Below, one piece after another: positions 7,699 to 16,566 of a stretch of 64,000 bases of DNA. Both the position numbers and the translations under genes were made by a program. Origin of the DNA: JAGVDM01 sp964642315 (lineage in GTDB: Bacteria > Patescibacteriota > Gracilibacteria > Peribacterales > Peribacteraceae); contig CAZXOG010000002.1 in the NCBI GenBank assembly GCA_964642315.1, positions 1-64,000 of the forward strand. Reading direction: 5' to 3'. Below the pieces are notes generated by a model that did not search any database, was not told where the DNA came from, and saw nothing but the letters and a program-made list of their open reading frames with translations. Each line of letters begins with the position of its first letter. The stretch's first letter is position 1.

Positions 7699-8730
7699 AT
7701 GAGTATCCGTGTCATCAACGACCTTCCGAGTTCCGCTGAGCTCGACGAGCGATTCCCCATCGGGCCGGAGCACCGCATAGAGGAGCACCGGCAGACTGCC
7801 CGTGCGATTCTCGCCGGGGTTGATCCGCGCCTTCTCCTCGTTGCCGGGCCCTGTTCTTCGTGGCCGAGCAAGGGCGTGTACGATTTCGCCGATCGCGCTA
7901 CGGCACTCCAGGAGCGGGTGAGGGATCGCATCTTCATCGTGGATCGCATGTACGTCCAAAAGCCCCGGACTACGGAAGGGTGGCCCGGCCCCCTCACGCA
8001 GCCGGATCCGGGCGCGCCGCATGACATCCGCAGGGGCATCCTGCTCTGCAGGGAGATGATGTGGCGCATCGGAAAGCAGCTGCCGCTCGCGGACGAGATG
8101 CTCTATACGCAGAACGTCGATGGCTTCGCGAGCCCGCTTACCTACATCGCGGTTGGGGCGCGGAGTTCCGAGGATACGGAACACCGGCACGTCGCCTCGG
8201 GGCTCGAGAGCGTCGTTGGCATCAAGAACCCCACGAGCGGCAATATTGTGAAAGGAGTTGATGGAGTGCAGGTCGCCCAGCATCCGCAGCATCTGTTGCT
8301 GAGTGGCAAGCACGTGGAGACGACGGGGAACCCGTACGCCCACCTCGTCCTCCGCGGAGGGGAGACGGCCGCGAACTACGGTCCGGAATCGCTCGCGCTG
8401 GCCATGAGGGAATTACAGGATAAGAAGCGCCGCATCCAGAATCCGGCGATTGTCGTGGATGCGAGCCACGACAACTCCCGCAACGGTCACGGGAAGGATC
8501 CTTCGCTGCAGGCGTACGTCGTGCGGAACGTGCTCGACGGCGTCCGGCGCAGGCGGGAGGAGTTCGCGCTCGTGCGCGGCTTCATGATCGAGGCGCACAT
8601 TCTCGGCGGGAAGCAGCAGGGTACCCCGAATCCGGATATTCCCCAGTCCATTACTGACCCTTGCGTTTCCTGGGAGGAATTCGAGCGCATCGTCCTCGAC
8701 ACCGCCGACACCCTGGATAGAGCTCTGTGA
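7699..8730 (+). CDS. 3-deoxy-7-phosphoheptulonate (DAHP) synthase, class I
   Basis: First enzyme of the shikimate pathway, condensing phosphoenolpyruvate and erythrose 4-phosphate. The 343-residue protein matches the AroF/AroG/AroH family: LLLVAGPCSSW, KPRTTEGWPGPLTQPD, the NPTSGNIVKGVDGV stretch, LRGG, and VDASHDNSRNGHGKDP. No chorismate mutase or ACT domain is fused, and which feedback inhibitor it senses cannot be told from sequence. The ATG is preceded by a pyrimidine-rich tract without Shine-Dalgarno. The upstream attenuator suggests control by aromatic amino acid supply. First gene of a four-gene operon. Confidence 0.92.
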   Translation: MSIRVINDLPSSAELDERFPIGPEHRIEEHRQTARAILAGVDPRLLLVAGPCSSWPSKGVYDFADRATALQERVRDRIFIVDRMYVQKPRTTEGWPGPLTQPDPGAPHDIRRGILLCREMMWRIGKQLPLADEMLYTQNVDGFASPLTYIAVGARSSEDTEHRHVASGLESVVGIKNPTSGNIVKGVDGVQVAQHPQHLLLSGKHVETTGNPYAHLVLRGGETAANYGPESLALAMRELQDKKRRIQNPAIVVDASHDNSRNGHGKDPSLQAYVVRNVLDGVRRRREEFALVRGFMIEAHILGGKQQGTPNPDIPQSITDPCVSWEEFERIVLDTADTLDRAL

Positions 8731-8762
8731 TTTCTCCCCATTCACCTTCCTCACCACTCACC

Positions 8763-9917
8763 ATGCATCTCCAGTCACTTCCTCCTCTCGCATCCTTCCC
8801 CGCGCAGCGGCAGCCTGCGCCGGAGGCGTTCGGCTCCGCGCTCCGCGATCCTTCCATCCGCGAAATTCGCTGCTCCTGCGAGCCGTCCCAGGCCGAGGCG
8901 GCGGCGGTCTATGCGCAGGTGCTTGGCATCCGGCGCAAGTTCCAGATCGTCGAATCCCCGAGCGGGATTCCGTACGCCGAGCTTGCCGCGGACCGCACGC
9001 CCGGTGTCGTGCCGCTCTTCGTTGATTCCGCGATCAACCCGATGCTTGCCGACAGGTTCTTCCGGCATCCGGAGGTCGTGCACTTCGCCGATCACCAGTA
9101 CATGCCTGCCGAGGATCGCGGGACGCTCATGCTGCACACCGTCGGCACCACCGCCCACGGGCTCCAGCAGCTGCCACGTCCTTCCGCCGATCTTGCGGTG
9201 CTCCAGCGCGAGCGTTCTGCCCGGGCGCATGAACTTCTCGGCGATGATCTGCCTACGTGCTACGACATCCGCGATCTCCTCGCTTCGGATCAGGTCCGGC
9301 GCGTGCGCCTGCACGCGCTCGGTCCCCGCGGCACGAACATCCAGCAGGCGAGCGAGCAGTACATTGATGCGCTCGGGCTGCAATCCAAGGCGGATCTCCT
9401 CGTCCATCCACGCGGCGTCACGCCGGTGCAGTACGCAGAGATGGCTCGGCAGGATATGGCAGAAGGCGTCGTGCCCCTCCACATGGAATGCGCCGTGTAC
9501 TTCGGCATGGCGAATCTCTATCGGCAACGCGTGCGGGAGAATCTTGAGCTCCTCCTCGCCGACCACCACTATATGCCGCTCGACGAGATGCAGCTTGCCG
9601 GCAACGGCGCACTTGCCCGCGAGGATGATGGAATGCTCCGCATTGCATCGCACGGATCGCCCAAGCCTCTCGTCGCGCCATGGATCGAGGGCGATGCCGC
9701 GCCGGCGGTCTGCATCGATGCTACCTCGAACGCCGCTGCCGCGGACATGGTGCGCGGCGGGGAAGCGGAACTCTGCATTACCACTGAGAGCGGTCGCAAG
9801 GGCGGGTCGGATCAGAGCGAACTCACGAAAGCTCATTCCTTCGGGAGCCCCATGATGGTCTTCACCCTGGGCACGCCGTACACTCTCCGTGATCTCCGTA
9901 CCCGCTTTGGCGCATGA
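8763..9917 (+). CDS. Prephenate dehydratase-like protein
   Basis: A 384-residue protein of uncertain function inside the aromatic operon. Its middle and C-terminal parts resemble a diverged prephenate dehydratase fold: RLHALGPRGTNIQQASEQYI, then DATSNAAAADMVRGGEAELCITTESG, which parallels the second lobe of PheA-type proteins. Catalytic residues cannot be confirmed. The first 190 residues look like another diverged copy of a similar two-lobe domain (VVPLFVDSAINPM, then HTVGTTAHGL). A GTG at 8727 overlapping the previous stop is an alternative start; ATG 8763 is preferred because of its pyrimidine-rich leader. Its 3' end overlaps the next gene by 4 nt (ATGA), implying translational coupling. 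Confidence 0.5.
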   Translation: MHLQSLPPLASFPAQRQPAPEAFGSALRDPSIREIRCSCEPSQAEAAAVYAQVLGIRRKFQIVESPSGIPYAELAADRTPGVVPLFVDSAINPMLADRFFRHPEVVHFADHQYMPAEDRGTLMLHTVGTTAHGLQQLPRPSADLAVLQRERSARAHELLGDDLPTCYDIRDLLASDQVRRVRLHALGPRGTNIQQASEQYIDALGLQSKADLLVHPRGVTPVQYAEMARQDMAEGVVPLHMECAVYFGMANLYRQRVRENLELLLADHHYMPLDEMQLAGNGALAREDDGMLRIASHGSPKPLVAPWIEGDAAPAVCIDATSNAAAADMVRGGEAELCITTESGRKGGSDQSELTKAHSFGSPMMVFTLGTPYTLRDLRTRFGA

Positions 9918-11437
9918 ATCCACCGACCATTGCACTCTTCGGCGCGACGGGGGACATGGGGCATGAAGTCCTCGTGCCGCTCCTCGAGAAGAAATCCCGT
10001 CTTCTTCCCATCAACCGTTCCTCCGAGCCTGCGCAGGTGCGCGAGGCGCTCAATGCCGACATCGTTCTCCTCTCCATTCCGCAGTCTGCCGTTGCGGGAG
10101 TGCTCCATGGCGTCCGCCTCCGTCCCGATCAGCTCGTGATCGAAATCTGCAGCGTGAAGAAGGATCTCCGCAAGACGATCGAGGCCACGGGCGCGCAGTA
10201 CCTCTCGGTGCATCCAATGAACGGTCCGCACACGCCGTGGACGCGGCAGAAGTGGGTGACCATAGGTGCGGTTCCTCCGCACCCGCGCGTGCAATGGTTC
10301 CTCGATCTCCTCAAGGAGAAGCGGGTTATGCTCCACGCGGTTGCCACGTCAGAGGAGCACGACTTGCTCATGTCTGTGGTGCTTGGCATGCCGCAGATGC
10401 TCTCCATTGTCATTTCCGAGTTCTTGCGAAGGTATTCTCCGGCTGCGCCGGAAACGCTCACGCTGGAGAACGTGCTCAAGTGCACGTCGCCTTCGTTTGC
10501 CTCGCTCCTCAAGGCGCACCTGCAGGCGGTTTACTCGGTGCCGCTCTGGCTGCGGAAGGATTTGATCATGGATGTTTCGCCTCGGTTCCTCGCGACGTGC
10601 CAGGAGGTGTTCCGCGCGATGGCGGACGATACATTTTACGGGGATCTCGCCGCGTTCATGGAGGAACAGCTGCGCACTGCGCGCGCGCTCAAGGCGCCGC
10701 AGAACTTTGAATCCACGATCCTCGAGTACGTCACGCAGGATTTCAACCTGATGAACGAAACATTCCTCGGTTGCAGGGCGGCGGGTGCTTCCGATCTCTA
10801 TGTGCAGAAGCTCGCCACCGCAGAGGAAATTTTGCCACCGGAGCGGCGATCCCGTATCGGGATCCACGGCATTCGTGGGGCATTCACCGATCTTGCGTGG
10901 CACCGGTGCGCCACCGAGCTGCTCAATGTTCCGGAGGACCGCTATGCGGTGGTGGAACTCGTGCATGCGGCGAATGTGCTGCGTGCCGTCGCTGCCGGGG
11001 AGGTCGACCGCGGGATCTTCGCGTTCGCGAATTCCGGATCGGGCGGGTACGTGGAATCCATTGAGGCCATGGGGCGCGAGCAGTTCGATGTGCTCGGGCT
11101 CTTCACCATGCCGATCGACATGTGCATCCTCGCGCATCCGAGCATGAGCGATGTGCACCAGCTTGAAGCGTTCTACGGGCATCCGATTGCCTTGAGCCAG
11201 TGCCGCCTCACCCTCGCGCAGCGCTGGCCGGATATCCCTGTGGAACCCGCGACGGACGAGATGGACACGGCGCTCTCCGCCAAGCTGCTCGCCGCCGGAG
11301 AGATCCCGCCGGCAAAGGGGGTTTTCGCCTCCCGCCGCGCCGCGCAGATCTACGGGCTGCGCATCGTCGCGGAATCGGTGCACCATGATCCGCGCAACGC
11401 GACGGCGTTCGCGGTGGTGCGCCGCAGGAGCGCGTGA
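9914..11437 (+). CDS. Bifunctional prephenate dehydrogenase-prephenate dehydratase (TyrA-PheA fusion)
   Basis: The 507-residue protein joins two prephenate-using enzymes. Residues 1 to about 290 are a TyrA-type dehydrogenase: ALFGATGDMGHEVLVPLL (NAD loop), DIVLLSIPQSAVAGVL, VHPMNGP and a helical C-terminal half. Residues about 305-507 are a prephenate dehydratase: RIGIHGIRGAFTDLAW, FAFANSGSGGYVES, HPIALSQCRLTLAQRW and ASRRAAQIYGLRIV, with the NAT segment near the end. The fused enzyme would supply both the tyrosine and phenylalanine precursors. No chorismate mutase domain is present here. It overlaps the preceding gene by 4 nt and is followed by aroB. Confidence 0.8.
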   Translation: MNPPTIALFGATGDMGHEVLVPLLEKKSRLLPINRSSEPAQVREALNADIVLLSIPQSAVAGVLHGVRLRPDQLVIEICSVKKDLRKTIEATGAQYLSVHPMNGPHTPWTRQKWVTIGAVPPHPRVQWFLDLLKEKRVMLHAVATSEEHDLLMSVVLGMPQMLSIVISEFLRRYSPAAPETLTLENVLKCTSPSFASLLKAHLQAVYSVPLWLRKDLIMDVSPRFLATCQEVFRAMADDTFYGDLAAFMEEQLRTARALKAPQNFESTILEYVTQDFNLMNETFLGCRAAGASDLYVQKLATAEEILPPERRSRIGIHGIRGAFTDLAWHRCATELLNVPEDRYAVVELVHAANVLRAVAAGEVDRGIFAFANSGSGGYVESIEAMGREQFDVLGLFTMPIDMCILAHPSMSDVHQLEAFYGHPIALSQCRLTLAQRWPDIPVEPATDEMDTALSAKLLAAGEIPPAKGVFASRRAAQIYGLRIVAESVHHDPRNATAFAVVRRRSA

Positions 11438-11469
11438 CCTCGGCTCCGCGAGGAGTACAATCCGTTCCG

Positions 11470-12513
11470 ATGAAGACTCTCCGTCTCCCTCTTCCTGCTG
11501 TACCCGCACACCCGAGTGCGGTGATCGTCGGGCGTAACGCCCTTGCGGAACTCCCGGCGTTCCTCAGCGAGCTCGGCGATATTGATCGCATCGTGCTTCT
11601 CTACGATGACCAACTGGAATCTATCATGGAGCAGGTGCGCGCGCTGTTCCCCAATGCGCTGTGCTTCCCCGTGCAGTCGGGTGAGTCTGCCAAATCGCTC
11701 GCGGAGGTCGAACGTCTCGCTCAGGAGCTCCTCCTTGCGCACGTGACGCACAAGAGCCTCCTCGTGAACATTGGCGGGGGAGTGATGAGCGATCTCGGAG
11801 GTTTCCTCGCGTGCGTCTACATGCGGGGCATCCGCTACGTGAACGTGCCGACGACGCTTCTGGCTATGGCCGATGCAGCCATCGGTGGCAAGGTGTACGT
11901 GAACGTCGGTCCGGTGAAGAACATCCTCGGGCACCTGTGGTACCCGGAGGCAGTCATCGTGGATCTGGATATCCTTGCCGGTCTCCCCGATTCTTTGCTT
12001 AAGGAGGGTTTGGTCGAAGTGGTGAAGCTTGCCGCGATGCTCAATGCGGAATTCTTCGGGTGGCTGGAGGAACACCTCGAGTCTGTCCTGCGCCGGGACG
12101 AGGAGGCTCTCTCTGTTGCGATTGAGCACGCGGCGGAGATGAAGACGTCGGTCGTTGGTATGGGAAAGGGCGACAGCGGCATGCACTTACTCAATTTTGG
12201 GCACACGGTTGGCCACGCCTTGGAGGCGCTCTCGCATTTCTCGCTCACCCATGGGAAAGCCGTGGCGATCGGCATGTCGTGCGAGATGGCGTTCGCCGAT
12301 TTCCCCGAGCGGAGCCGCGTGTTGCGTTTGCTCGAAAACCTCGACATGCCGGTGCATCTGCCGCCGGAGATCGATACCCGGGAATTGTGGGATCTCATGC
12401 GCAACGACAAGAAGAACGTGGGCAATGAGGTCCGTATCGCGGTTCCCACGGCGCTTGGGAAGGGTGAAGTGAGACCGCTCGCGCGCGATGCGTTCCTGAG
12501 AGTTCTCGGTTGA
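11470..12513 (+). CDS. aroB: 3-dehydroquinate synthase
   Basis: Second enzyme of the shikimate pathway, converting DAHP to 3-dehydroquinate with NAD and a divalent metal. The 347-residue protein shows the AroB signatures NIGGGVMSDLGGFLACVYMRGI, VPTTLLAMADAAIGGK, KNILGHLWYP and the metal-site region LNFGHTVGHALEAL, with KNVGNEVRIAVP near the end. ATG 11470 is preferred over an upstream in-frame start because TACAAT (11456-11461) lies 8 nt before it. This gene may therefore be transcribed both from the operon and from its own near-leaderless promoter. Confidence 0.94.
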   Translation: MKTLRLPLPAVPAHPSAVIVGRNALAELPAFLSELGDIDRIVLLYDDQLESIMEQVRALFPNALCFPVQSGESAKSLAEVERLAQELLLAHVTHKSLLVNIGGGVMSDLGGFLACVYMRGIRYVNVPTTLLAMADAAIGGKVYVNVGPVKNILGHLWYPEAVIVDLDILAGLPDSLLKEGLVEVVKLAAMLNAEFFGWLEEHLESVLRRDEEALSVAIEHAAEMKTSVVGMGKGDSGMHLLNFGHTVGHALEALSHFSLTHGKAVAIGMSCEMAFADFPERSRVLRLLENLDMPVHLPPEIDTRELWDLMRNDKKNVGNEVRIAVPTALGKGEVRPLARDAFLRVLG

Positions 12514-12589
12514 TCCTCCTCTTGCGTTTTCACTTCAATCTTGCGTGATTCTTCCTGTGCCCGGAGCATCCGGGTATACTCCGTTCACT

Positions 12590-14305
12590 ATGCGCCGCAT
12601 TCTCCTTTCTCTTTGCATTGCGCTTTTGCCCGCGGGTGCTCTCGCCCGCAACTACGACACGAGTTCGCTCCCGTATAGCGATGCGCCCCAGGACCGGGCG
12701 ACAGCCATCGCGGTGAGCGTGCTCACGGCGGAGGGGATCGTACAGGGGAATCCCGACGGCACGTTCCGTCCCGACGCGCTGCTCAACCGCGCGGAGTTCC
12801 TCAAGATCGCCATGGGCCTGCTTCCCGAGGACACGGCGGAGGTGCAGTACGGTCTCACGTGCTTCCCGGACGTGTTCGCCACATCGTGGTACGCGCCATA
12901 CGTCTGCCGTGCGAAGGCGCTCGGTATCGTGGAGGGCAACCGCAACGACGCGGTGCCCCGCGACCAGTGGGTGTTCGCTCCTGCGCGCAACGTTCAGTAC
13001 GTGGAAGCGCTCAAGATTTTGAGTGTTGTGCTGGATATCGAGATCCCCGTTGTGCAGGGAGAGTGGTACGCGCCGTACGTGGAAGCGGCCAAATCCCTCG
13101 GGGTGCATCTGCCGGAGAATCCCGTGCCGGACAAGCTGCTCACGCGCGGGGACATGGCACGCCTCGTCACGCGGTTCATCGCGCAGCGCGATGGCGAACT
13201 CTCCGTTCTCATGGCGGCGGAGCAGGGCAACGTGACGTTCGATACGGAGGAGGTGGGCGACGACACCATCGAAACAGGTACTGGTGATACGGCATCCGGC
13301 GACGATCTTGTGGATGAGGGGGCGTCCGGCGGTCTGCTCATTGACGATGTGGAGGAGCTCACGCTCGATGAGTTCGATCCCGACGAGAATACGGTTGTAC
13401 ACCAGCAGTTCCTGCCACTCGGAGAGGTGTCTCCCGTGCTTGCAGGGGCTTCTGTGTTCAGCGAGTCCCAGCCGCTTGATGTCACGTCGGTCGTCATCCG
13501 CGTGACGGACACCGATTCCGTCGATTCCATGATTGTGTACGACCAGGACACGCGGCTTCTCGGCCGTGCATTCCTCGATATTCTGCAGCAGGGATCGTTC
13601 GCGGAATTCCGCCTGCCGCTCAAGCGCGGCAAGCTCACCATTCCGAAGGGGGAGGATTTCTCATTCTATGTTCGCGCCGTTATGAAATCTTCGGAGAAGG
13701 GCGGCGTGAGCGGCGAGGCAGTGCAAGTGCTGCGCGTCGGTCTCGAGGGCAACGGCGCGTGGAACAACAAGAATCAGTCCGTGTTTTCCACCGATACGTT
13801 CCCCGTGTTCCAGACCGCCAAGGCGGTGATCACCGAGATCAGCAATCCGGAAAGTGACAGGAATTTCCTCATTGCCGGGCGGCAGCTCAGGATGGGGTCG
13901 TTCCGGTTCGCCGGTCGCATGGCCGAGGGGGCGGACACTGCGGATCTCCTCGTCACCGAACTCCGCTTCCAGCTTAACCTGAACGGCGGCGTCACCGTCG
14001 CGAACGTGCACATCGGGAGCGATGGTTCCGAAGATCGGTCATCGTGCGATGTTGTGGGTTCGGAGGTCACCTGCGCGTCGCTCCCCGCATCGATCGGCAC
14101 GTTCGAGGACCGTCCGCGCATCCTCACGCTCTACGGCGACATCAGCATTCCCTCCTCCGCGTCGAGCGCGGCGCTCCAGCTTTCCCTCAATGAGCCCGGG
14201 AGCGTGCAAACGGCCGGACCTATCCGCTGGACGGACGGCACGAGCACGTTCCACTGGGTGCCCGGGGATGTGCCTGTCGCCAACGGAACGCGGTTTGAAT
14301 TCTAG
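12590..14305 (+). CDS. SLH-domain surface protein
   Basis: A 571-residue exported protein with signal peptide MRRILLSLCIALLPAGALA. Residues about 25-210 form three S-layer-homology-like repeats (AVSVLTAEGIVQGNPDGTFRPDALLNRAEFLKI; then SWYAPYVCRAKALGIVEG; then EWYAPYVEAAKSLGVHLP). An acidic Gly/Thr/Asp-rich linker follows, and the C-terminal 300 residues are beta-rich. Likely anchored to the cell envelope. TATACT (12575-12580) lies 9 nt before the ATG. Its stop codon overlaps the convergent helicase stop by 4 nt. Confidence 0.85.
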   Translation: MRRILLSLCIALLPAGALARNYDTSSLPYSDAPQDRATAIAVSVLTAEGIVQGNPDGTFRPDALLNRAEFLKIAMGLLPEDTAEVQYGLTCFPDVFATSWYAPYVCRAKALGIVEGNRNDAVPRDQWVFAPARNVQYVEALKILSVVLDIEIPVVQGEWYAPYVEAAKSLGVHLPENPVPDKLLTRGDMARLVTRFIAQRDGELSVLMAAEQGNVTFDTEEVGDDTIETGTGDTASGDDLVDEGASGGLLIDDVEELTLDEFDPDENTVVHQQFLPLGEVSPVLAGASVFSESQPLDVTSVVIRVTDTDSVDSMIVYDQDTRLLGRAFLDILQQGSFAEFRLPLKRGKLTIPKGEDFSFYVRAVMKSSEKGGVSGEAVQVLRVGLEGNGAWNNKNQSVFSTDTFPVFQTAKAVITEISNPESDRNFLIAGRQLRMGSFRFAGRMAEGADTADLLVTELRFQLNLNGGVTVANVHIGSDGSEDRSSCDVVGSEVTCASLPASIGTFEDRPRILTLYGDISIPSSASSAALQLSLNEPGSVQTAGPIRWTDGTSTFHWVPGDVPVANGTRFEF

Positions 14306-16557
14306 AGCAGTGTGATCGGCGCGATGCTCAGCGCGAAGTTGCGCCGGTCACCGGTATCGAACTGGATCGTCACCACGTCGCCGCGCACCGCGAGCACCGT
14401 GCCGGTGCCGAAGCTCGGGTGCCGTATGCGGGAGCCTTCACCGAGTTGTTCCTGGCTTGTTCCGTCGAATACTGAGTCCTGATTGAATTCCGGGTCGGGG
14501 AGACCGTCGCCCTGCCGGAACGGCTCGATGCCGATGTGCGCTTTCTGCTCCCCGGCGCGCGATGCCCACGCAAACGCGCTCAGTACGTCATCGCTGCGCC
14601 GTTCGATCACTGCTTCGGGGAGCTCGTCTAAGAATCTGCTCGGCGCGTTGGACTGCACGTCGCCCCAGAGGGAACGCGAACGTGCGTGGAAGAGCGTGAG
14701 GTGCGTCTTTGCGCGCGTCATCCCCACGTACATGAGGCGGCATTCCTCCTCGAGCTGGGCCTTGTCGAACAGGCTGTTGCTGTGCGGGAAGATCCCTTCC
14801 TCGCAGCCGGCGATGACGACGTGCTCGAATTCCAGCCCCTTGCAGAGGTGGAGCGTCATGAGTGTGAGCGCGTCGTCGGCATCATCGAGGGAATCTACCT
14901 CGGAGATGAGGGCGACTTCCTCCAGAAAACTCGTGAGCGAGAGGCGCGGCTCCAGCCCGTCGTACTTGTGCATGACGGTGATGAGCTCCTGCACGTTCTC
15001 CCACCGCTCCTCTCCCTCATCGGTATCATCGCGGAGCCATTTCTCCATGCCGATTGCCTGGAGCAGATCGAGCGCAAGGTGCGAGACCACCTCCCGGTCC
15101 ACGAGCGGCTGGTACCGCTCGGTCAAGGCGACGAACTCCGCGATGCGCCGCAGGGCACCATCCCCGATATCCGGGATATCTTCCGCAGATCGCAGGCATT
15201 CCCAGAGCGTCATGCTCTTCTCGCTTGCGGCCGCCTGCAGCCTGCTCACCGTTGTAAGCCCGATCTTGCGCGAGGGCACGTTGAGGATTCGGAGGAGCGA
15301 CACCGTGTCGTTCGGGTTGAGCAGTACGTGGAGGTATGCCAGCACGTCCTTCACTTCCCTGCGGGCGTAGAATTTCACCCCGCCGACGATCCGGTAGGGG
15401 ATGCCCGCGCGCATGCACGCTTCTTCAAAAAGGCGTGACTGCGCGTTTGTCCTGTACAGGATCACCTGTTCCCCGAACGGCACACTGTCCGCGCGTTTTG
15501 TTTCCACCATGCGAATGGCTTCCTGCGCTTCCGCCCGCTCGTCGCGCACGTCGTGCACGAGGATTTTCGGCCCCTCTGTCCGTTCCGTCCACATGCGTTT
15601 CTGCGGGCGGTTGGAGTTGAGGGCAATTACGCTGTCCGCAGCCGTGAGGATGAGCTGCGTCGAGCGGTAGTTCTGTTCCAGTTTGATTTCCCTGGCGTCG
15701 TGGTACTCCTTGCGGAACTCCAGGATATTGCGGATGTCCGCACCGCGGAACGCGTAGATGGACTGGTCCGGATCCCCGATCACGCAGAGGTTTCGGTACT
15801 TGCGTGCGAGGAGGGTGATGAGCAGGTACTGGGCATGATTCGTATCCTGGTACTCGTCCACATTGAGGTACTGCCATGTTTCCTGGTACCTCTCCAGCAC
15901 GTCCGGGCACTCGTGAAAGAGGCGGACTGTCTCGAGCAGCAGGTCGTCGAAATCGAGGGCATTGGCTCCCCGCAGGGCGGCTTGGTACCGCTGGTACACC
16001 CGCGCGGCGAGTCTCCCGCGGTCCGTGCCCGCCTGCGCAGCCGCTTCGGCGGGCAGGATTGCTTCGCACTTGAAGCGGCCCACGTATCCGAGCGCGGCTT
16101 TCGGTTTCAGCTCCTTCTCATCGACCTGCAAATCCTTCAGCACTTCCTTCATCAGACGCTGCTGATCTTCGGTGTCGTAGATGACGAATGACCGGTCGCG
16201 GCCCAGCCGCTCAATGCCGCGCCGGAGGATCCGCGCGCAGATTGAGTGGAATGTCCCCATCACGGGGAGCTTGCCGGAGCCGAAACTCCACGGGCTTGTA
16301 TCCTCCATTTCCGTGACGTGCAGGATCGCGCGAATGCGCGCCTTCATCTCATTTGCCGCCTTGTTCGTGAACGTCACGGCGAGGATCTGCCACGGTGCGA
16401 CTCCCTGTTGCATGAGGTGCGCGATCCGGTGGGTGAGCGCACGCGTCTTGCCGCTGCCGGCTCCGGCAAGGATGAGCACCGGTCCCTTGGTATGGGAAAC
16501 GGCTTCGCGCTGCGGCTCGTTCAAGGTGCCGAAGATGGGGTCAGCCCGCTGCACCAT
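14302..16557 (-). CDS. UvrD/PcrA-type superfamily 1 DNA helicase
   Basis: A 3'-5' DNA helicase of the UvrD/PcrA/Rep group acting in repair and replication-fork processing. The 751-residue protein has Walker A AGAGSGKT at residues 31-38, AVTFTNKAANEMKAR (motif Ia), DEYQDTNHAQY (motif II), GDPDQSIYAFRGAD (motif III), EQNYRS (motif IV), TLHLCKGLEFEHV (motif V) and MYVGMTRAK (motif VI). The C-terminus (GSRIRHPSFGTGTVLAV) matches the PcrA Tudor-like tail that binds RNA polymerase. TAGAAT lies 5 nt before the ATG, fitting a leaderless mRNA. Confidence 0.93.
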   Translation of the reverse strand: MVQRADPIFGTLNEPQREAVSHTKGPVLILAGAGSGKTRALTHRIAHLMQQGVAPWQILAVTFTNKAANEMKARIRAILHVTEMEDTSPWSFGSGKLPVMGTFHSICARILRRGIERLGRDRSFVIYDTEDQQRLMKEVLKDLQVDEKELKPKAALGYVGRFKCEAILPAEAAAQAGTDRGRLAARVYQRYQAALRGANALDFDDLLLETVRLFHECPDVLERYQETWQYLNVDEYQDTNHAQYLLITLLARKYRNLCVIGDPDQSIYAFRGADIRNILEFRKEYHDAREIKLEQNYRSTQLILTAADSVIALNSNRPQKRMWTERTEGPKILVHDVRDERAEAQEAIRMVETKRADSVPFGEQVILYRTNAQSRLFEEACMRAGIPYRIVGGVKFYARREVKDVLAYLHVLLNPNDTVSLLRILNVPSRKIGLTTVSRLQAAASEKSMTLWECLRSAEDIPDIGDGALRRIAEFVALTERYQPLVDREVVSHLALDLLQAIGMEKWLRDDTDEGEERWENVQELITVMHKYDGLEPRLSLTSFLEEVALISEVDSLDDADDALTLMTLHLCKGLEFEHVVIAGCEEGIFPHSNSLFDKAQLEEECRLMYVGMTRAKTHLTLFHARSRSLWGDVQSNAPSRFLDELPEAVIERRSDDVLSAFAWASRAGEQKAHIGIEPFRQGDGLPDPEFNQDSVFDGTSQEQLGEGSRIRHPSFGTGTVLAVRGDVVTIQFDTGDRRNFALSIAPITLL

Positions 16558-16566
16558 GTCGGCATT

